Shown here one piece after another: positions 28,594 through 38,435 of a stretch of DNA of 64,000 nucleotides. Within the stretch, counting starts at the first letter, position 1. Every line of letters starts with the position of its first letter. The notes beneath the pieces are model-generated. The model did not search any database, was not told the DNA's origin, and was given only the letters and a program-made list of their open reading frames with translations. The DNA comes from Clostridium pasteurianum BC1 (GTDB lineage: Bacteria; Bacillota; Clostridia; Clostridiales; Clostridiaceae): the NCBI RefSeq assembly GCF_000389635.1, contig NC_021182.1, forward strand, positions 4,133,925 through 4,197,924, read 5' to 3'. A program made the position numbers and the translations under genes.

Positions 28594-29327
28594 CTCATCA
28601 ATACAAGAAATACTGTAAGAGCCACTATTTCACTTAGCTCGCAGTTAGCTCCATACACATCTCCTGTAACCCCTCCTATTATTTTATAAGAATACTTCAT
28701 AAACAGCAGTGAAAAAATGATTGCTACAAATAATGCTGCTAAAAAAGCGTATTTACTAATAATCACTCCAATAAGAATCAATATTAAAAGTGTTATAGCA
28801 AAAAATAATTTTGAATTTTTACTCATAAATATCTCTCCCATACCACCCGGCCTTGCAGACCTCCCAAAGGAAAGCAGCATTGCAATCATAGTCCTTCCTA
28901 TGCCGCAGGAAAGAATGAGCGCTGGTATTGCTACTTCAATAGTCATGCTTTTTAACAAAACATATTTAAACAATATATCAAATACTATGGAAATAACTCC
29001 AAAGCTTCCCACTCTGCTGTCCTTCATGATTTCAAGCACCCTCTCCCTGCCCCTTGAAGAGAAAAAGCCATCACAGGTATCAGAAAGTCCATCCATATGA
29101 AGTCCTCCAGTAACTATTATCAGACTTAAAACTGCCCCAGCTGCTGCAAAGTCCTTATTAAAAAAACTCAATAAATAATATACTATGGCTGCTATTCCAC
29201 CTATTATCATTCCTATTATTGAAAAAAAAGCAGGAGTTTTAGCAAGATTTTTCTTATGAAAATCCACTTGTATATTTACTGGCAGCCTTGTTAAAAATTG
29301 AAGTCCAAGTATAAACGCTTTAAGCAT
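28590..29327 (-). CDS. cobS: Adenosylcobinamide-GDP ribazoletransferase
   Basis: A 245-residue membrane enzyme joining adenosylcobinamide-GDP with alpha-ribazole, the last assembly step of the cobalamin nucleotide loop. Family features include FLTRLPV (residues 12-18), GGLHMDGLSDTCDGFFS (about 76-92, the Mg-binding acidic motif) and KDSRVGSFG. Five or more membrane helices. It sits between cobU and cobC with gaps of only one or a few bases. Confidence 0.94.
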   Translation of the reverse strand: MLKAFILGLQFLTRLPVNIQVDFHKKNLAKTPAFFSIIGMIIGGIAAIVYYLLSFFNKDFAAAGAVLSLIIVTGGLHMDGLSDTCDGFFSSRGRERVLEIMKDSRVGSFGVISIVFDILFKYVLLKSMTIEVAIPALILSCGIGRTMIAMLLSFGRSARPGGMGEIFMSKNSKLFFAITLLILILIGVIISKYAFLAALFVAIIFSLLFMKYSYKIIGGVTGDVYGANCELSEIVALTVFLVLMR

Positions 29328-29328
29328 A

Positions 29329-29871
29329 TTATTTTATCCTCCTTGGTATGCCACAGGTTACAAGATAGACTTCTGTAGAGAGTCTAGCAATTTTCTGATT
29401 TATTCTTCCAATTATGTCTCTATAAACTCTTGCTACATGATTTTCAGGTACTATAGAGTAACCAACTTCATTTGTAACCATAACCAGATTACCGTCTATA
29501 GCTTTAATTTTATCTATAAGAGCAATTATTTCACCTTCAACCTTTTCTTCTACTTCCTGTTGTTTTTCTAACGGTATTATCTCACAGTCCCTGGTAATAT
29601 CAAACATAATGTTTGAACTCATAACTGTAATACAATCTAAAATATAATTTTTTTTGTCTTTGACTGCCCTTTCAATATTATAGCTGCCTTCATAGGTAAT
29701 CCACTCTGCCGGTCTTGATTTTTTATGCCTTTCTATCCTTTGCTCCATCTCCTCATCATATATTTTTGCTGTAGCTATGTATACAACCTCTTTAATTCCA
29801 TCAAATATGGATTCTGCAAAACTGCTTTTTCCACTTCTAGCTCCACCAGTAACTAAAATTATTCTCCCCAT
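29329..29871 (-). CDS. cobU: Adenosylcobinamide kinase / guanylyltransferase
   Basis: A 180-residue bifunctional CobU/CobP enzyme that phosphorylates adenosylcobinamide and converts it to the GDP form. Walker A GGARSGKS (residues 8-15) and the RIERHKKSRPAEW segment (46-58), with the guanylylated histidine, are visible, as is MVTNEVGYSIVPE. The start follows AAGGTGATG and lies four bases after cobT. Confidence 0.94.
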   Translation of the reverse strand: MGRIILVTGGARSGKSSFAESIFDGIKEVVYIATAKIYDEEMEQRIERHKKSRPAEWITYEGSYNIERAVKDKKNYILDCITVMSSNIMFDITRDCEIIPLEKQQEVEEKVEGEIIALIDKIKAIDGNLVMVTNEVGYSIVPENHVARVYRDIIGRINQKIARLSTEVYLVTCGIPRRIK

Positions 29872-29875
29872 GTCA

Positions 29876-30943
29876 TCACCTTATATCTACTAAATAATCT
29901 GTTTCCATTTTTAATTCCTGAAAGGTCTTCATATTATTCATTATAGCCAAAGAGGCATCTATTATATTAAAAGCCAGTGGGCATCCTGAACCTTCACCAA
30001 GCCTCATTTCCATATGTAAAAATGGCTTTATATTGAGTTCCTTCATTATATGTGCTGCTCCAGGCTCCATTGATAAATGAGATGGAAACATAAATTCTCT
30101 AGCATTTTTATTCAGCCTGTATGCACAAATGGCTGCCACAGAGGCTATAAAGCCATCTATAACAATTGGTACTCTATTTTTAGCTGCGCCTAAAAAGCAT
30201 CCGCATAGTCCAGCAATATCAAATCCACCTACCTTTGATAATACATCTATTACATCACTTTTATCTGGCCTGTTAAGTATAATAGATTCTCTTATAACAT
30301 TTTTTTTATTTTCAAGCATTTCATCCGTAATACCGGAGCCCTTTCCACAAACATATTGTAAATCAATATCTAAAAGTACATTTAATACTGCTGCACTGGT
30401 AGAAGTATTACCAATTCCCATTTCTCCTGTACCAAAAATATCATAGCCCTTCTTCACTAAATCATCAACTATTTCTATACCAGTTTCTATAGCTGTAATT
30501 GCTTGATTTCTAGTCATTGCCGGGCCCTTTTTCATATTTTTAGTTCCATGGGCAATCTTTTTATTAATTATGGCATGGTTGTTAAAATTATAATCTACTC
30601 CTATATCCACAACAGTTATATCAGCTTTTTCCTGTGCTGAAAGCACACAGACACCTGATAAACCTTTAGTAAAATTTTCCGTTACAATAGCTGTTAAGTT
30701 TTTAGGGCAGGAACTAACCCCCTCCTCCACTACACCATTGTCAGCACACATTATGATTGTATTTTTCTTTTTTATACTATTTTTAATTTTTCCTGTTATT
30801 CCAGCCATTCTCCAGGCTATTTCTTCGAGTCCACCAAGACTTCCAATAGGCTTTGCCAAAGAATCAAGTCTTTTCTTTGCAAGAATAACTTTTTCACCAT
30901 ATAGTGGCGTTATATTTTCTAATGTTTCAGTTAATAAATCCAT
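29876..30943 (-). CDS. cobT: Nicotinate-nucleotide-dimethylbenzimidazole phosphoribosyltransferase
   Basis: A 355-residue CobT that makes alpha-ribazole 5'-phosphate from nicotinate mononucleotide and the lower-ligand base. Typical strings are DSLAKPIGSLGGLEEIA, MCADNGVVEEGVS, GTGEMGIGNTSTSAAV and the catalytic Glu region MRLGEGSGCPLAF near the end. I start it at the ATG 30943 (MDLLTETLENI), with GGAGG close upstream; the open frame continues upstream into repeat copy E but that part is not conserved. First gene of cobT-cobU-cobS-cobC, the late part of the pathway only. No cobalamin riboswitch was found upstream. Confidence 0.93.
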   Translation of the reverse strand: MDLLTETLENITPLYGEKVILAKKRLDSLAKPIGSLGGLEEIAWRMAGITGKIKNSIKKKNTIIMCADNGVVEEGVSSCPKNLTAIVTENFTKGLSGVCVLSAQEKADITVVDIGVDYNFNNHAIINKKIAHGTKNMKKGPAMTRNQAITAIETGIEIVDDLVKKGYDIFGTGEMGIGNTSTSAAVLNVLLDIDLQYVCGKGSGITDEMLENKKNVIRESIILNRPDKSDVIDVLSKVGGFDIAGLCGCFLGAAKNRVPIVIDGFIASVAAICAYRLNKNAREFMFPSHLSMEPGAAHIMKELNIKPFLHMEMRLGEGSGCPLAFNIIDASLAIMNNMKTFQELKMETDYLVDIR

Positions 30944-30989
30944 AAATCCTCCAATAAACAAAACGACTCCAATTTTTATCTCATGACTA

Positions 30990-31105
30990 GCTGCTGTAAT
31001 ATTCCTCTGCTTTTCTAAAGGTGGAAAGACCAGTAGCATGTCCCTGGATAATTCATCTAACTTATGTTGGGGTACAGCCCCCCATCAAGTAGCCTTTATT
31101 AATAT
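30990..31105 (-). repeat. Dispersed palindromic repeat, copy E
   Basis: GCTGCTG...CAGTAGC (30990-31037) is the first hairpin. CATGTCCCTGGATAATTCATCTAA is matched almost base for base in copy B, and ACTTATGTTGGGG/CCCCCCATCAAGT is the second hairpin. The rest of the 364-base gap before the amidohydrolase holds no other recognised element. Confidence 0.6.
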
Positions 31106-31307
31106 CTGATTATATGCACACTGATATTTTAATGTCAATATAAAACTTAACTTTTTATTTTTACCAACTCTTTTATCATATTAAAACTGTCAGTATTGTA
31201 GTATAATTAAATTATGAAATCCATTAACATCAATGATAATCTATGTGCTATTGTCTTATAATCAATAATAATATTGTTAATTTAACAAACGATTGGGGAT
31301 GAAATAA

Positions 31308-32483
31308 ATGAATATTAAAAATATTGCGCCAAAATACAAGGATTATATAATAGAACTAAGAAGACATTTTCATAAATATCCTGAGCCAAGCTTACAGGAA
31401 TTTGAAACTTCCAAAAAGATAAGAAGTGAACTTGATAAATTGGGAATACCCTATAAGGTGTCCAGCAGCACTGGTACAGGCATACTAGCAACAATTGAAG
31501 GTGGTAAAGAAGGTAAAACTATTGCTCTACGTGCAGATATAGATGCCTTACCTATTGCTGAGTGTAACCTGATAGATTATAAATCAAAAGTTTCAGGATA
31601 TATGCATGCTTGTGGTCATGATGGTCATATGGCTTCATTGCTTGGAGCTGCACGAATACTAAAAGAAATACAAGAAGAACTGAGCGGTACAGTTAAACTC
31701 ATATTTCAGCCAGGTGAAGAAGCTGGGAGCGGAGCTAAAACTTTAGTTACTGAAGGCTTTTTAGATGGAGTAGATAGTGTATTTGGGATACATCTAATTC
31801 CCGATATAGACTGTGGAAAAATATCCATTGAGGGTGGTCCAAGAATGGCATCCTCAGATAAATTTAAAATAACTGTAAAGGGTAAAAGTGGTCATGGTGC
31901 AAAGCCAAATTTGGCCGTAGATGCCTTAGTTGTAGCTTCTGCCATAGTTTTAAATTTACAATCTATTGTAAGTAGAGAAGTAGATCCTCTAGAGCCATTA
32001 GTAGTAAGTATAGGTACCTTTACCGCTGGAACTCAATACAATATAATAGCAGATACTGCGGTATTACATGGTACCACTAGATGTTTTAATAATGAAATAA
32101 GAAAAAATATTCCTCATGATTTGAAACGAATAATCCAAAGTACAGCAAGGTCTTACAAAGCAGAAGCAGAATTAGAATATGATTTTACTGTTCCTCCAGT
32201 AATAAATGATTATACCCTAGCATTAATTGGTAGGCATGCTGTAGAAGAAATATTATCAAGAGATGCTATAGCTGATAAAATGACATTTTTAATATCAGAA
32301 GATTTTTCAGAATATCTTCAAGAGGTTCCAGGTGTCTTTGCACTAGTTGGTGCAAGAAATCCTGAAAAAGATGCAATTTATTCTCTGCACAATGATAGAT
32401 TCAATATAGATGAAGATGCTCTACAGATATCAAGTAGTCTATATGCTGAATATGCTTATGAATATTTAGAAAATTCAAAGTAG
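31308..32483 (+). CDS. M20-family metallo-amidohydrolase
   Basis: A 391-residue M20D peptidase-like amidohydrolase (relatives: N-acyl-amino-acid and indole-acetyl-amino-acid hydrolases). Metal and catalytic positions are visible: RADIDALP (75-82), HACGHDGHMA (100-109, with metal-binding Cys102 and His104), PGEEAGSGAK (135-144) and SLHNDRFNIDE near the C-terminus. It releases an amino acid from an N-acyl or small peptide substrate in the cytosol. ATG follows GGGGATG at good spacing. Monocistronic; substrate not predictable. Confidence 0.9.
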   Translation: MNIKNIAPKYKDYIIELRRHFHKYPEPSLQEFETSKKIRSELDKLGIPYKVSSSTGTGILATIEGGKEGKTIALRADIDALPIAECNLIDYKSKVSGYMHACGHDGHMASLLGAARILKEIQEELSGTVKLIFQPGEEAGSGAKTLVTEGFLDGVDSVFGIHLIPDIDCGKISIEGGPRMASSDKFKITVKGKSGHGAKPNLAVDALVVASAIVLNLQSIVSREVDPLEPLVVSIGTFTAGTQYNIIADTAVLHGTTRCFNNEIRKNIPHDLKRIIQSTARSYKAEAELEYDFTVPPVINDYTLALIGRHAVEEILSRDAIADKMTFLISEDFSEYLQEVPGVFALVGARNPEKDAIYSLHNDRFNIDEDALQISSSLYAEYAYEYLENSK

Positions 32484-32530
32484 TGAGAAAAAATCTCCTT
32501 CACTTTTGGCTTTAGCCAAATCTATCACTT

Positions 32531-32649
32531 TTAACCAGCTAAGTAACGTTAAAGATTTCACCTTTCACGAAGTGAAATCTTTAACGTTTTGTGGCTGTAA
32601 AATCCCATGTTTTTCGGGACTTTACAGCACAAAAGCTTTCACTGGTTAA
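32531..32649. repeat. Nested palindromic structure between convergent genes
   Basis: TTAACCAG (32531-32538) pairs perfectly with CTGGTTAA (32642-32649) and encloses two long hairpins. The first is AACGTTAAAGATTTCAC/GTGAAATCTTTAACGTT (32545-32588, 17-bp arms). The second is GCTGTAAAATCCC/GGGACTTTACAGC (32594-32628). It may end both flanking transcripts, but the nesting is more elaborate than a terminator needs. Confidence 0.7.
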
Positions 32650-32688
32650 TGAGCAGAAACTTTCAAGTTAGTACGCAACTTTCTTAAT

Positions 32689-34542
32689 TTACTCATAATC
32701 ATCTCTATTGTTAAACTGACTAAAATACATATTGTAATGTATGCCTTTCTCCTCTATAAGTTTCTCATGGTTTCCCTGTTCAACAATTTCTCCATGGTCT
32801 ATTACCATAATAATATCTGCATCACGGATAGTACTTAATCTATGGGCTATAATAAAGCTGGTTCTTCCTTTCATAAGTTTTATCATTGCCTGCTGTATTC
32901 TCATCTCAGTTCTAGTATCTACACTGCTGGTGGCCTCATCTAAAATTAGTATAGCCGGATTTGACAGTATTGCCCTGGCAATAGCTAAGAGCTGTCTCTG
33001 TCCTTGACTTAAATTGCTTCCACTCTCCAATAATACAGTATCATATCCCCCAGGTAGCTCCCTTATAAAAGCATCTGCATTTGCCATAATGGCTGCTCTC
33101 TCTATTTCTTCATCAGAGGCATCCAGTTTTCCATATTTAATATTTTCTTTTATAGTTCCTGTAAACAAATAAGTATCCTGAAGTACTATACCAAAACATT
33201 TTCTAAGACTATCTCTTGTATATTCCCTTATATCTATACCATCAATTAATATCTTTCCTTCAGAAACATCATAAAACCTAGTAAGTAAATTCACAATAGT
33301 AGTCTTTCCTGCTCCTGTAGGTCCTACTAAAGCAATACTGCTTCCTGCTTTTGCTTCAAAGCTAACATCTTTAAGTATTTTTATATCCTTACGGTAAGCA
33401 AAGCTGACTCCTTCAAATATTACATTGCCTTCAGGGCTATCTAATACTTTAGCATTTGCAATATCTCCCATTTCATTTTTCTCATCTAATATATCAAATA
33501 CTCTCTCTGCCCCTGCTATTGCCGATTGAAGAGTATTGAATACACTTGCTAAATCATTTAATGGTCTTGAAAATTGTCTTGAATAACTTAAAAAGCTAGC
33601 TATAATACCTACTGTAATAATATTTTTTACCGCCAGTATTCCACCCACGCCTGCCACTACTGCAAAACCCACATTATTAATTACATTCATTAGAGGCATT
33701 AAATATCCAGACCATATCTGTGCTTTTAAAGCTACTGTACATAAATTATCATTAATTTTTTCAAATTTTTCTATTTCCTTATTTTCATGATTAAAGGCCT
33801 TTACTATATGAATTCCTGAAATGGCCTCTTCTATCTGGCCATTTAACCTTCCCAATTCTTTCTGCTGGCTTTTAAATAAAAAGCTAGTATTTTTAGCTAT
33901 GGCTCTAGTAAGCAAAAACACTAGTGGTACTGTAATCATACTGGCTAAAGTAAGTAAGGGGCTAAGTATAATCATCATAATCAATGAACCTAAGATAGTA
34001 ATTGCACCAGACATTAACTGTGTTGTTGATTGGGATATAGTACTATTTACATTATCTATATCATTAGATAGTCTACTCATAATTTCACCATGAGTATTTA
34101 TATCAAAAAATGCTATAGGAAGTTTCTGAAGTTTTTCGAAAAGAGCCGCTCTCATATTTTTTACTATACGCTGGGCAGCTCCAGCCATAACCCAGCCCTG
34201 AATAAAAGTTAATATGGCATCAGAGAAATATGATACTATCAATGCAATTAAAATTATTTCCATCATTTTAAAATTTACTTTATTGTTAATGGACATAGCA
34301 TCAATGGCCTTACCAATAAAATAAGGAACCATTAATGTTACTACAGCATCAATAATTATAAGTACAAATATAATTGTCAATAATTTCCTCTCTTTTCCAA
34401 AATAAGACCATAATTTTTTTAGAGTTCTTTTGAAATTTTTGGGTTTTTCTACGGGGCCCATATTTCTTCTTCCACCACGCCTTGGTCCCATACCAGGCAT
34501 ATTAACATTTTCTCTTCTAACATCTTTATTATTCTCTGACAA
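32689..34542 (-). CDS. ABC exporter half-transporter (permease-ATPase), second subunit
   Basis: A 617-residue type-IV ABC exporter half. A basic, glycine-rich N-terminal tail (residues 1-40) is followed by six membrane helices (about 50-345). The ATPase has Walker A GPTGAGKTT (about 402), a signature NLSQGQRQLL and Walker B ILILDEATSSVD. It is paired with the upstream half-transporter and overlaps it by 14 bases, the arrangement of heterodimeric drug exporters of the BmrCD/LmrCD/TM287-288 type. Its signature is slightly altered (LSQGQ) and its catalytic Glu is present, so it would carry the working ATPase site. Confidence 0.9.
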   Translation of the reverse strand: MSENNKDVRRENVNMPGMGPRRGGRRNMGPVEKPKNFKRTLKKLWSYFGKERKLLTIIFVLIIIDAVVTLMVPYFIGKAIDAMSINNKVNFKMMEIILIALIVSYFSDAILTFIQGWVMAGAAQRIVKNMRAALFEKLQKLPIAFFDINTHGEIMSRLSNDIDNVNSTISQSTTQLMSGAITILGSLIMMIILSPLLTLASMITVPLVFLLTRAIAKNTSFLFKSQQKELGRLNGQIEEAISGIHIVKAFNHENKEIEKFEKINDNLCTVALKAQIWSGYLMPLMNVINNVGFAVVAGVGGILAVKNIITVGIIASFLSYSRQFSRPLNDLASVFNTLQSAIAGAERVFDILDEKNEMGDIANAKVLDSPEGNVIFEGVSFAYRKDIKILKDVSFEAKAGSSIALVGPTGAGKTTIVNLLTRFYDVSEGKILIDGIDIREYTRDSLRKCFGIVLQDTYLFTGTIKENIKYGKLDASDEEIERAAIMANADAFIRELPGGYDTVLLESGSNLSQGQRQLLAIARAILSNPAILILDEATSSVDTRTEMRIQQAMIKLMKGRTSFIIAHRLSTIRDADIIMVIDHGEIVEQGNHEKLIEEKGIHYNMYFSQFNNRDDYE

Positions 34543-36275
34543 TAGAGGTCAACTCCTTTACCATTTGAGAATTAAAAATATCCTTATATATATCACAGCT
34601 TTTCATAAGTTCTTCATGTTTTCCAATAGCTTTTATTTTACCCTCATCAAGTACAATTATCTTATCTGCTCCCATTACAGAAGTAATACGCTGAGCAATT
34701 ATTATACAGGTAAGTCCTTGGGAATATCTTTTCAATCCTCTTCTTATACTGTCTTCTGTAGTAACATCTACAGCACTAGTGGAATCATCAAGTATAAGTA
34801 TTTCAGGTTTTTTAATTAATGCCCTGGCTATAGAAACACGCTGTTTTTGTCCTCCAGAAAAATTCACTCCCCCTTGCCCAAGCCTTGTATCATATTGCTC
34901 TGGAAAACTTGAGATGAATTCATCTGCCATAGAAATTTTTGCAGCTTCTCTCACTTCCTCAAGTGTGGCATCTCCCCTACCCCATCTTACATTATCTATA
35001 ACTGTTCCCGTAAACAATATAGTTTTCTGCGGGACTATGGCTATTTTATCCATCAATATGTCTTTGTCTATATATTTTATATCAACACCATCAACCTTTA
35101 TACTGCCGGACTTAACATCATAAAAACGTGGAATAAGATTAACCAAAGTAGTTTTTCCTGAACCTGTAGCCCCAATAATCCCTACAGTTTCTCCAGGCAT
35201 ACAAGTAAAACTAATATCCTTCATAACTGCTTTACTTTGATTGTTATAGGAAAAATACACATGTTCAAAATCCACTCTTCCCCTGTACTTAAATTTTTTA
35301 TGCTGATTATCTTTATTGTATAGTAGAGTACTTTCTTCCATAAATACTTCTCCTATACGTTCTGCTGAGGCTCTAGCTCTTACAAAGGTATTGAACACCA
35401 TAGATATAATCATTATTGAAAATAGTATCTGAGTCATATAATTTATAAAGGCTATTATCTGACCCACCTGCATATTACCTCTATTCACATTAACTGCACC
35501 AATCCACAGTATTGCTATTATTCCAATATTCACAACAATGGCATTGATTGGTGAGAATACTGCCATTATACGCATAGCTGTAGTGGACAGACCACTATAT
35601 TCCTCATTGACTTTTCTAAATCTGTTTGTTTCATAATTAAATCTATTAAAAGCTTTAACTACTCTTACGCCAGATAAATATTCTCTCATTATGCTGTTAA
35701 CATTATCTAAAGCTCTCTGTACCTTTACAAAATACGGGTATCCTATATTCATATTAGAAAATATAAGTATGGCAACTACAGGCAATACACCAGCTAAAAC
35801 TACAGAAAGCTTAATATTAAGCCTAACTAACAGCCATAATAATGCTCCCTATGCATACAATAGGGGATTTTACGAAGATTCTCATAAGTCCATTGGCGAA
35901 ATTTTGCAATTGCGTTACATCATTTGTAATTCTTGTTATAAGTGAAGCCTGAGAAAATCTGTCTACATTATCAAAGGAAAATCCCTGTATCTTTTTAAAT
36001 AGATCTAATCTTATGTCTGCTGAAAATTTTTGAGAAATACTGCTGGATAAGAAATTACGGCCACAGGCTGCCAAAGCACCTAATGCAGTAATCATAAGCA
36101 TTACTGCTCCCATCTTAAGCACATAATCCATTTGTCTATTTACTACACCTACATCTACTATTTTTGACATTATAGTAGGCTGCATAAGGTCACAGCCTGC
36201 CTCTAAAGTAAGAAATGCTATTGCCAAGCAAAATCCCTTCCAATACTTTTTAAAATACTTCTTTAAAAATTCCAT
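34529..36275 (-). pseudogene. ABC exporter half-transporter, first subunit, frameshifted
   Basis: The N-terminal part (36275-35823) encodes 150 residues with the first membrane helices and then stops. The rest (from about 35830 to 34529) continues in another frame with helices, Walker A GATGSGKTT, LLIPRFYDV, signature NFSGGQKQR and ILILDDSTSAVD. The cause is a four-base tandem duplication, GTTAGTTAGG on the coding strand (35823-35831): removing one GTTA restores MAVRLNIKLSVVLAGVL. The Walker B is followed by Asp rather than Glu, as in the degenerate site of heterodimeric exporters. The partner at 32689 is intact and may be non-functional without it. Confidence 0.85.
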
Positions 36276-36417
36276 TCACTGCACCTCTTTTTAATTGATG
36301 AAGAAACAACTTATTATACATTCCTATTAAATGATTTAGAGGTATGTAATTATCAATAATAATTTAAACTAAATTTACTAATAAACCTCAGTATACATGA
36401 TGTAAAATACTAGATGA

Positions 36418-37872
36418 TCATTTTGTAGATGATATCTTATTATGCGGAAGCATAAAAGATAATATCAAGCCTATTATAGCAGCAGCTACTAATATCAGGA
36501 AAACTACATGCATACCGTAATTTAGAGATTCTCTTATCTCATTAATAGGAATCCCTCTCTTGGTTTCATTTGAATTATATAGACTATTAGGATCAATATT
36601 TTTTATTCCCAATCCATAAAAATATTTTATGATATTAAGATTGAATACAATTCCAAAAACGGCTACCCCTACGGTTTGTCCTATAGTTCGCAATAATGAA
36701 TTTGAAGCAGTGGCCGCTCCTCTTTTATTATAATCCACAGATTCTTGCACTATTATTGTCAAGGTTGTAAAAGCTCCCCCAAAGCCGAATCCCATAAGAG
36801 ATGTATATAATATAACTAGCGTCAAAGAAGCCTTTAGATACAATGTACCTAAAAGTATGCAGCTGAAAAATAAAACCATAGATGATATACATACCATTGC
36901 TTTTTTACCATATACATCAATAATTTTTGATAATATAAAAGATGACAAAAGCCATGCAACAGAAACAGGTGCCATAGCTAGACCCGAAATTACCGCACTA
37001 AAACCTAAAACACTCTGTATATATAAAGGCATATATGCATCTAAAGCTATTAGAATAGCAGAAGCTAATAAACTAATAAAATTAGCGATTATATTGGCTT
37101 TAGTAAAAATTTCAAAAGGTACAATAGGTTCTTTTGCCTTTTTTTCAACACGGTAAAATATAAATAAAAAGATACTGGTTACAACTAAAGAAAGGATTAA
37201 AGACATCGAATACCCTTTAGTAGTATTTGAAATGGAGAAAACACCATATAAAAATATTATAATAGATAAGGATAATGTTATTATGCCTAAAAAATCTATA
37301 GTAATTTTACTTTTTTCAAGACTCTCCTTTAAATTTTTTTGTAAAAGGATTATAGACATTATACCAAAGGGGATATTTATAAAAAAAATCCAATGCCAGG
37401 ACAGATATTGGATTAAAAATCCACCTAAAAATGGCCCACCTATACTTGCTATACCCCAAACTGTACTCAGCCAGCCTTGAACTCTTGCTCTTTCAGAAAG
37501 AGTAAATAAATCACCAACTATAGTATAAGTTACTGTGAATATAGCTCCAGCACCTATACCCTGTATAGCTCTAAATACTATGAGATCATACATAGTTTGT
37601 GAAAATCCACATAAAGAGCTTCCAATTAAAAAAATTATAATACCTGAAGTGAGGGTATTTTTTCTTCCATATAAGTCAGATAATTTTCCGTATATAGGGG
37701 TAGAAATTGCTGAAGTCAATAAGTACATAGAAAAAACTAAGCTTATTTCACTGAAACCATTCAATTCTTTAACAATAGTTGGTACAGCTGTAGTTACCAC
37801 GGTTCCTTCCACTGCTCCTAAAAACATTGCCACCATTAATGCTATGATTATATTACTCTTTTTTGTATTCAT
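36418..37872 (-). CDS. MFS multidrug exporter, DHA2 family
   Basis: A 484-residue, 14-helix transporter like MdrP or tetracycline-type exporters. Visible motifs are EGTVVTTAVPTIVKEL (helix 1), GKLSDLYGRKNTL (motif A), FRAIQGIGAGAIF (motif B) and GGPFLGGFL (motif C). The last residues, LPHNKISSTK, are short and basic. It precedes the ABC exporter on the same strand with a 142-base gap and may form a resistance block with it. No regulator gene is adjacent. Confidence 0.9.
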   Translation of the reverse strand: MNTKKSNIIIALMVAMFLGAVEGTVVTTAVPTIVKELNGFSEISLVFSMYLLTSAISTPIYGKLSDLYGRKNTLTSGIIIFLIGSSLCGFSQTMYDLIVFRAIQGIGAGAIFTVTYTIVGDLFTLSERARVQGWLSTVWGIASIGGPFLGGFLIQYLSWHWIFFINIPFGIMSIILLQKNLKESLEKSKITIDFLGIITLSLSIIIFLYGVFSISNTTKGYSMSLILSLVVTSIFLFIFYRVEKKAKEPIVPFEIFTKANIIANFISLLASAILIALDAYMPLYIQSVLGFSAVISGLAMAPVSVAWLLSSFILSKIIDVYGKKAMVCISSMVLFFSCILLGTLYLKASLTLVILYTSLMGFGFGGAFTTLTIIVQESVDYNKRGAATASNSLLRTIGQTVGVAVFGIVFNLNIIKYFYGLGIKNIDPNSLYNSNETKRGIPINEIRESLNYGMHVVFLILVAAAIIGLILSFMLPHNKISSTK

Positions 37873-37942
37873 ACTTACATATCATCCTTTATTTATTAGT
37901 CATCCAAAAACAAATAAGCTAAAATAGATACATTTCTTTTAC

Positions 37943-38106
37943 TTAGGCATGTTCAAAAAATAAACTAGTCAGTATGCTAGCCTATTTTGAATCCTTCTAC
38001 GTCAGCAGAACCCTCAAATAGCTTACTATTTTCGGAACCTGTTTCCTTGTAGGATTCAAAATATTCGTCGCATCTTTGACTTCTTATTTATTTTCACATG
38101 CCTTAC
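37943..38106. mobile_element. MITE-like element 1 (long form)
   Basis: Ends are TTAGGCATGTTCAAAAAATA and TATTTATTTTCACATGCCTTA. Inside is a long imperfect hairpin with arms TATTTTGAATCC and GGATTCAAAATA, plus the CAGTATGC string shared with element 4. No transposase gene. It lies in the 562-base gap between the MFS gene and the PFL-like gene. Confidence 0.6.
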
Positions 38107-38316
38107 ATGAAATTCTTTATAGCTATGTAATGAGAAATTCTTGTGAAAATATATTTTGTATACTCTGCCATATTTGCCTATGCAGTGACAAATTACCTCC
38201 ATTATAAAGCAACACTTACTTTAACCAATATTACTAATAAAAATATAATTTAAATTTACAGTTGATATGTCAACAGTATTATTGTATCATTTGAAAATGC
38301 TGCTGCCAAGTTAAAG

Positions 38317-38362
38317 TTAGGCATATGAAAATAAATCTTAGTATTTATTTTCATATGCCTTA
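38317..38362. mobile_element. MITE-like element 2 (solo inverted repeat)
   Basis: AGGCATATGAAAATAAAT (38319-38336) and its perfect complement (38343-38360) are 18-bp arms around six bases, flanked by TTA. It looks like the two ends of the family with the interior deleted. Confidence 0.6.
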
Positions 38363-38368
38363 AATAAA

Positions 38369-38411
38369 AACTGTCTTATAATAAAAAAACAATTTTTATT
38401 ATAAGACAGTT
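38369..38411 (-). terminator. Strong terminator of the ACT-PFL operon
   Basis: Perfect 19-bp arms, AACTGTCTTATAATAAAAA and complement, followed on the minus strand by TTTTATTT. Confidence 0.85.
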
Positions 38412-38435
38412 AATTTTATAAGCTTAAAATAGTTT

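Noticed and set aside
30944-31307. Cobalamin riboswitch ahead of cobT
   Set aside because: No B12-box sequence is present; the gap is filled by repeat copy E.
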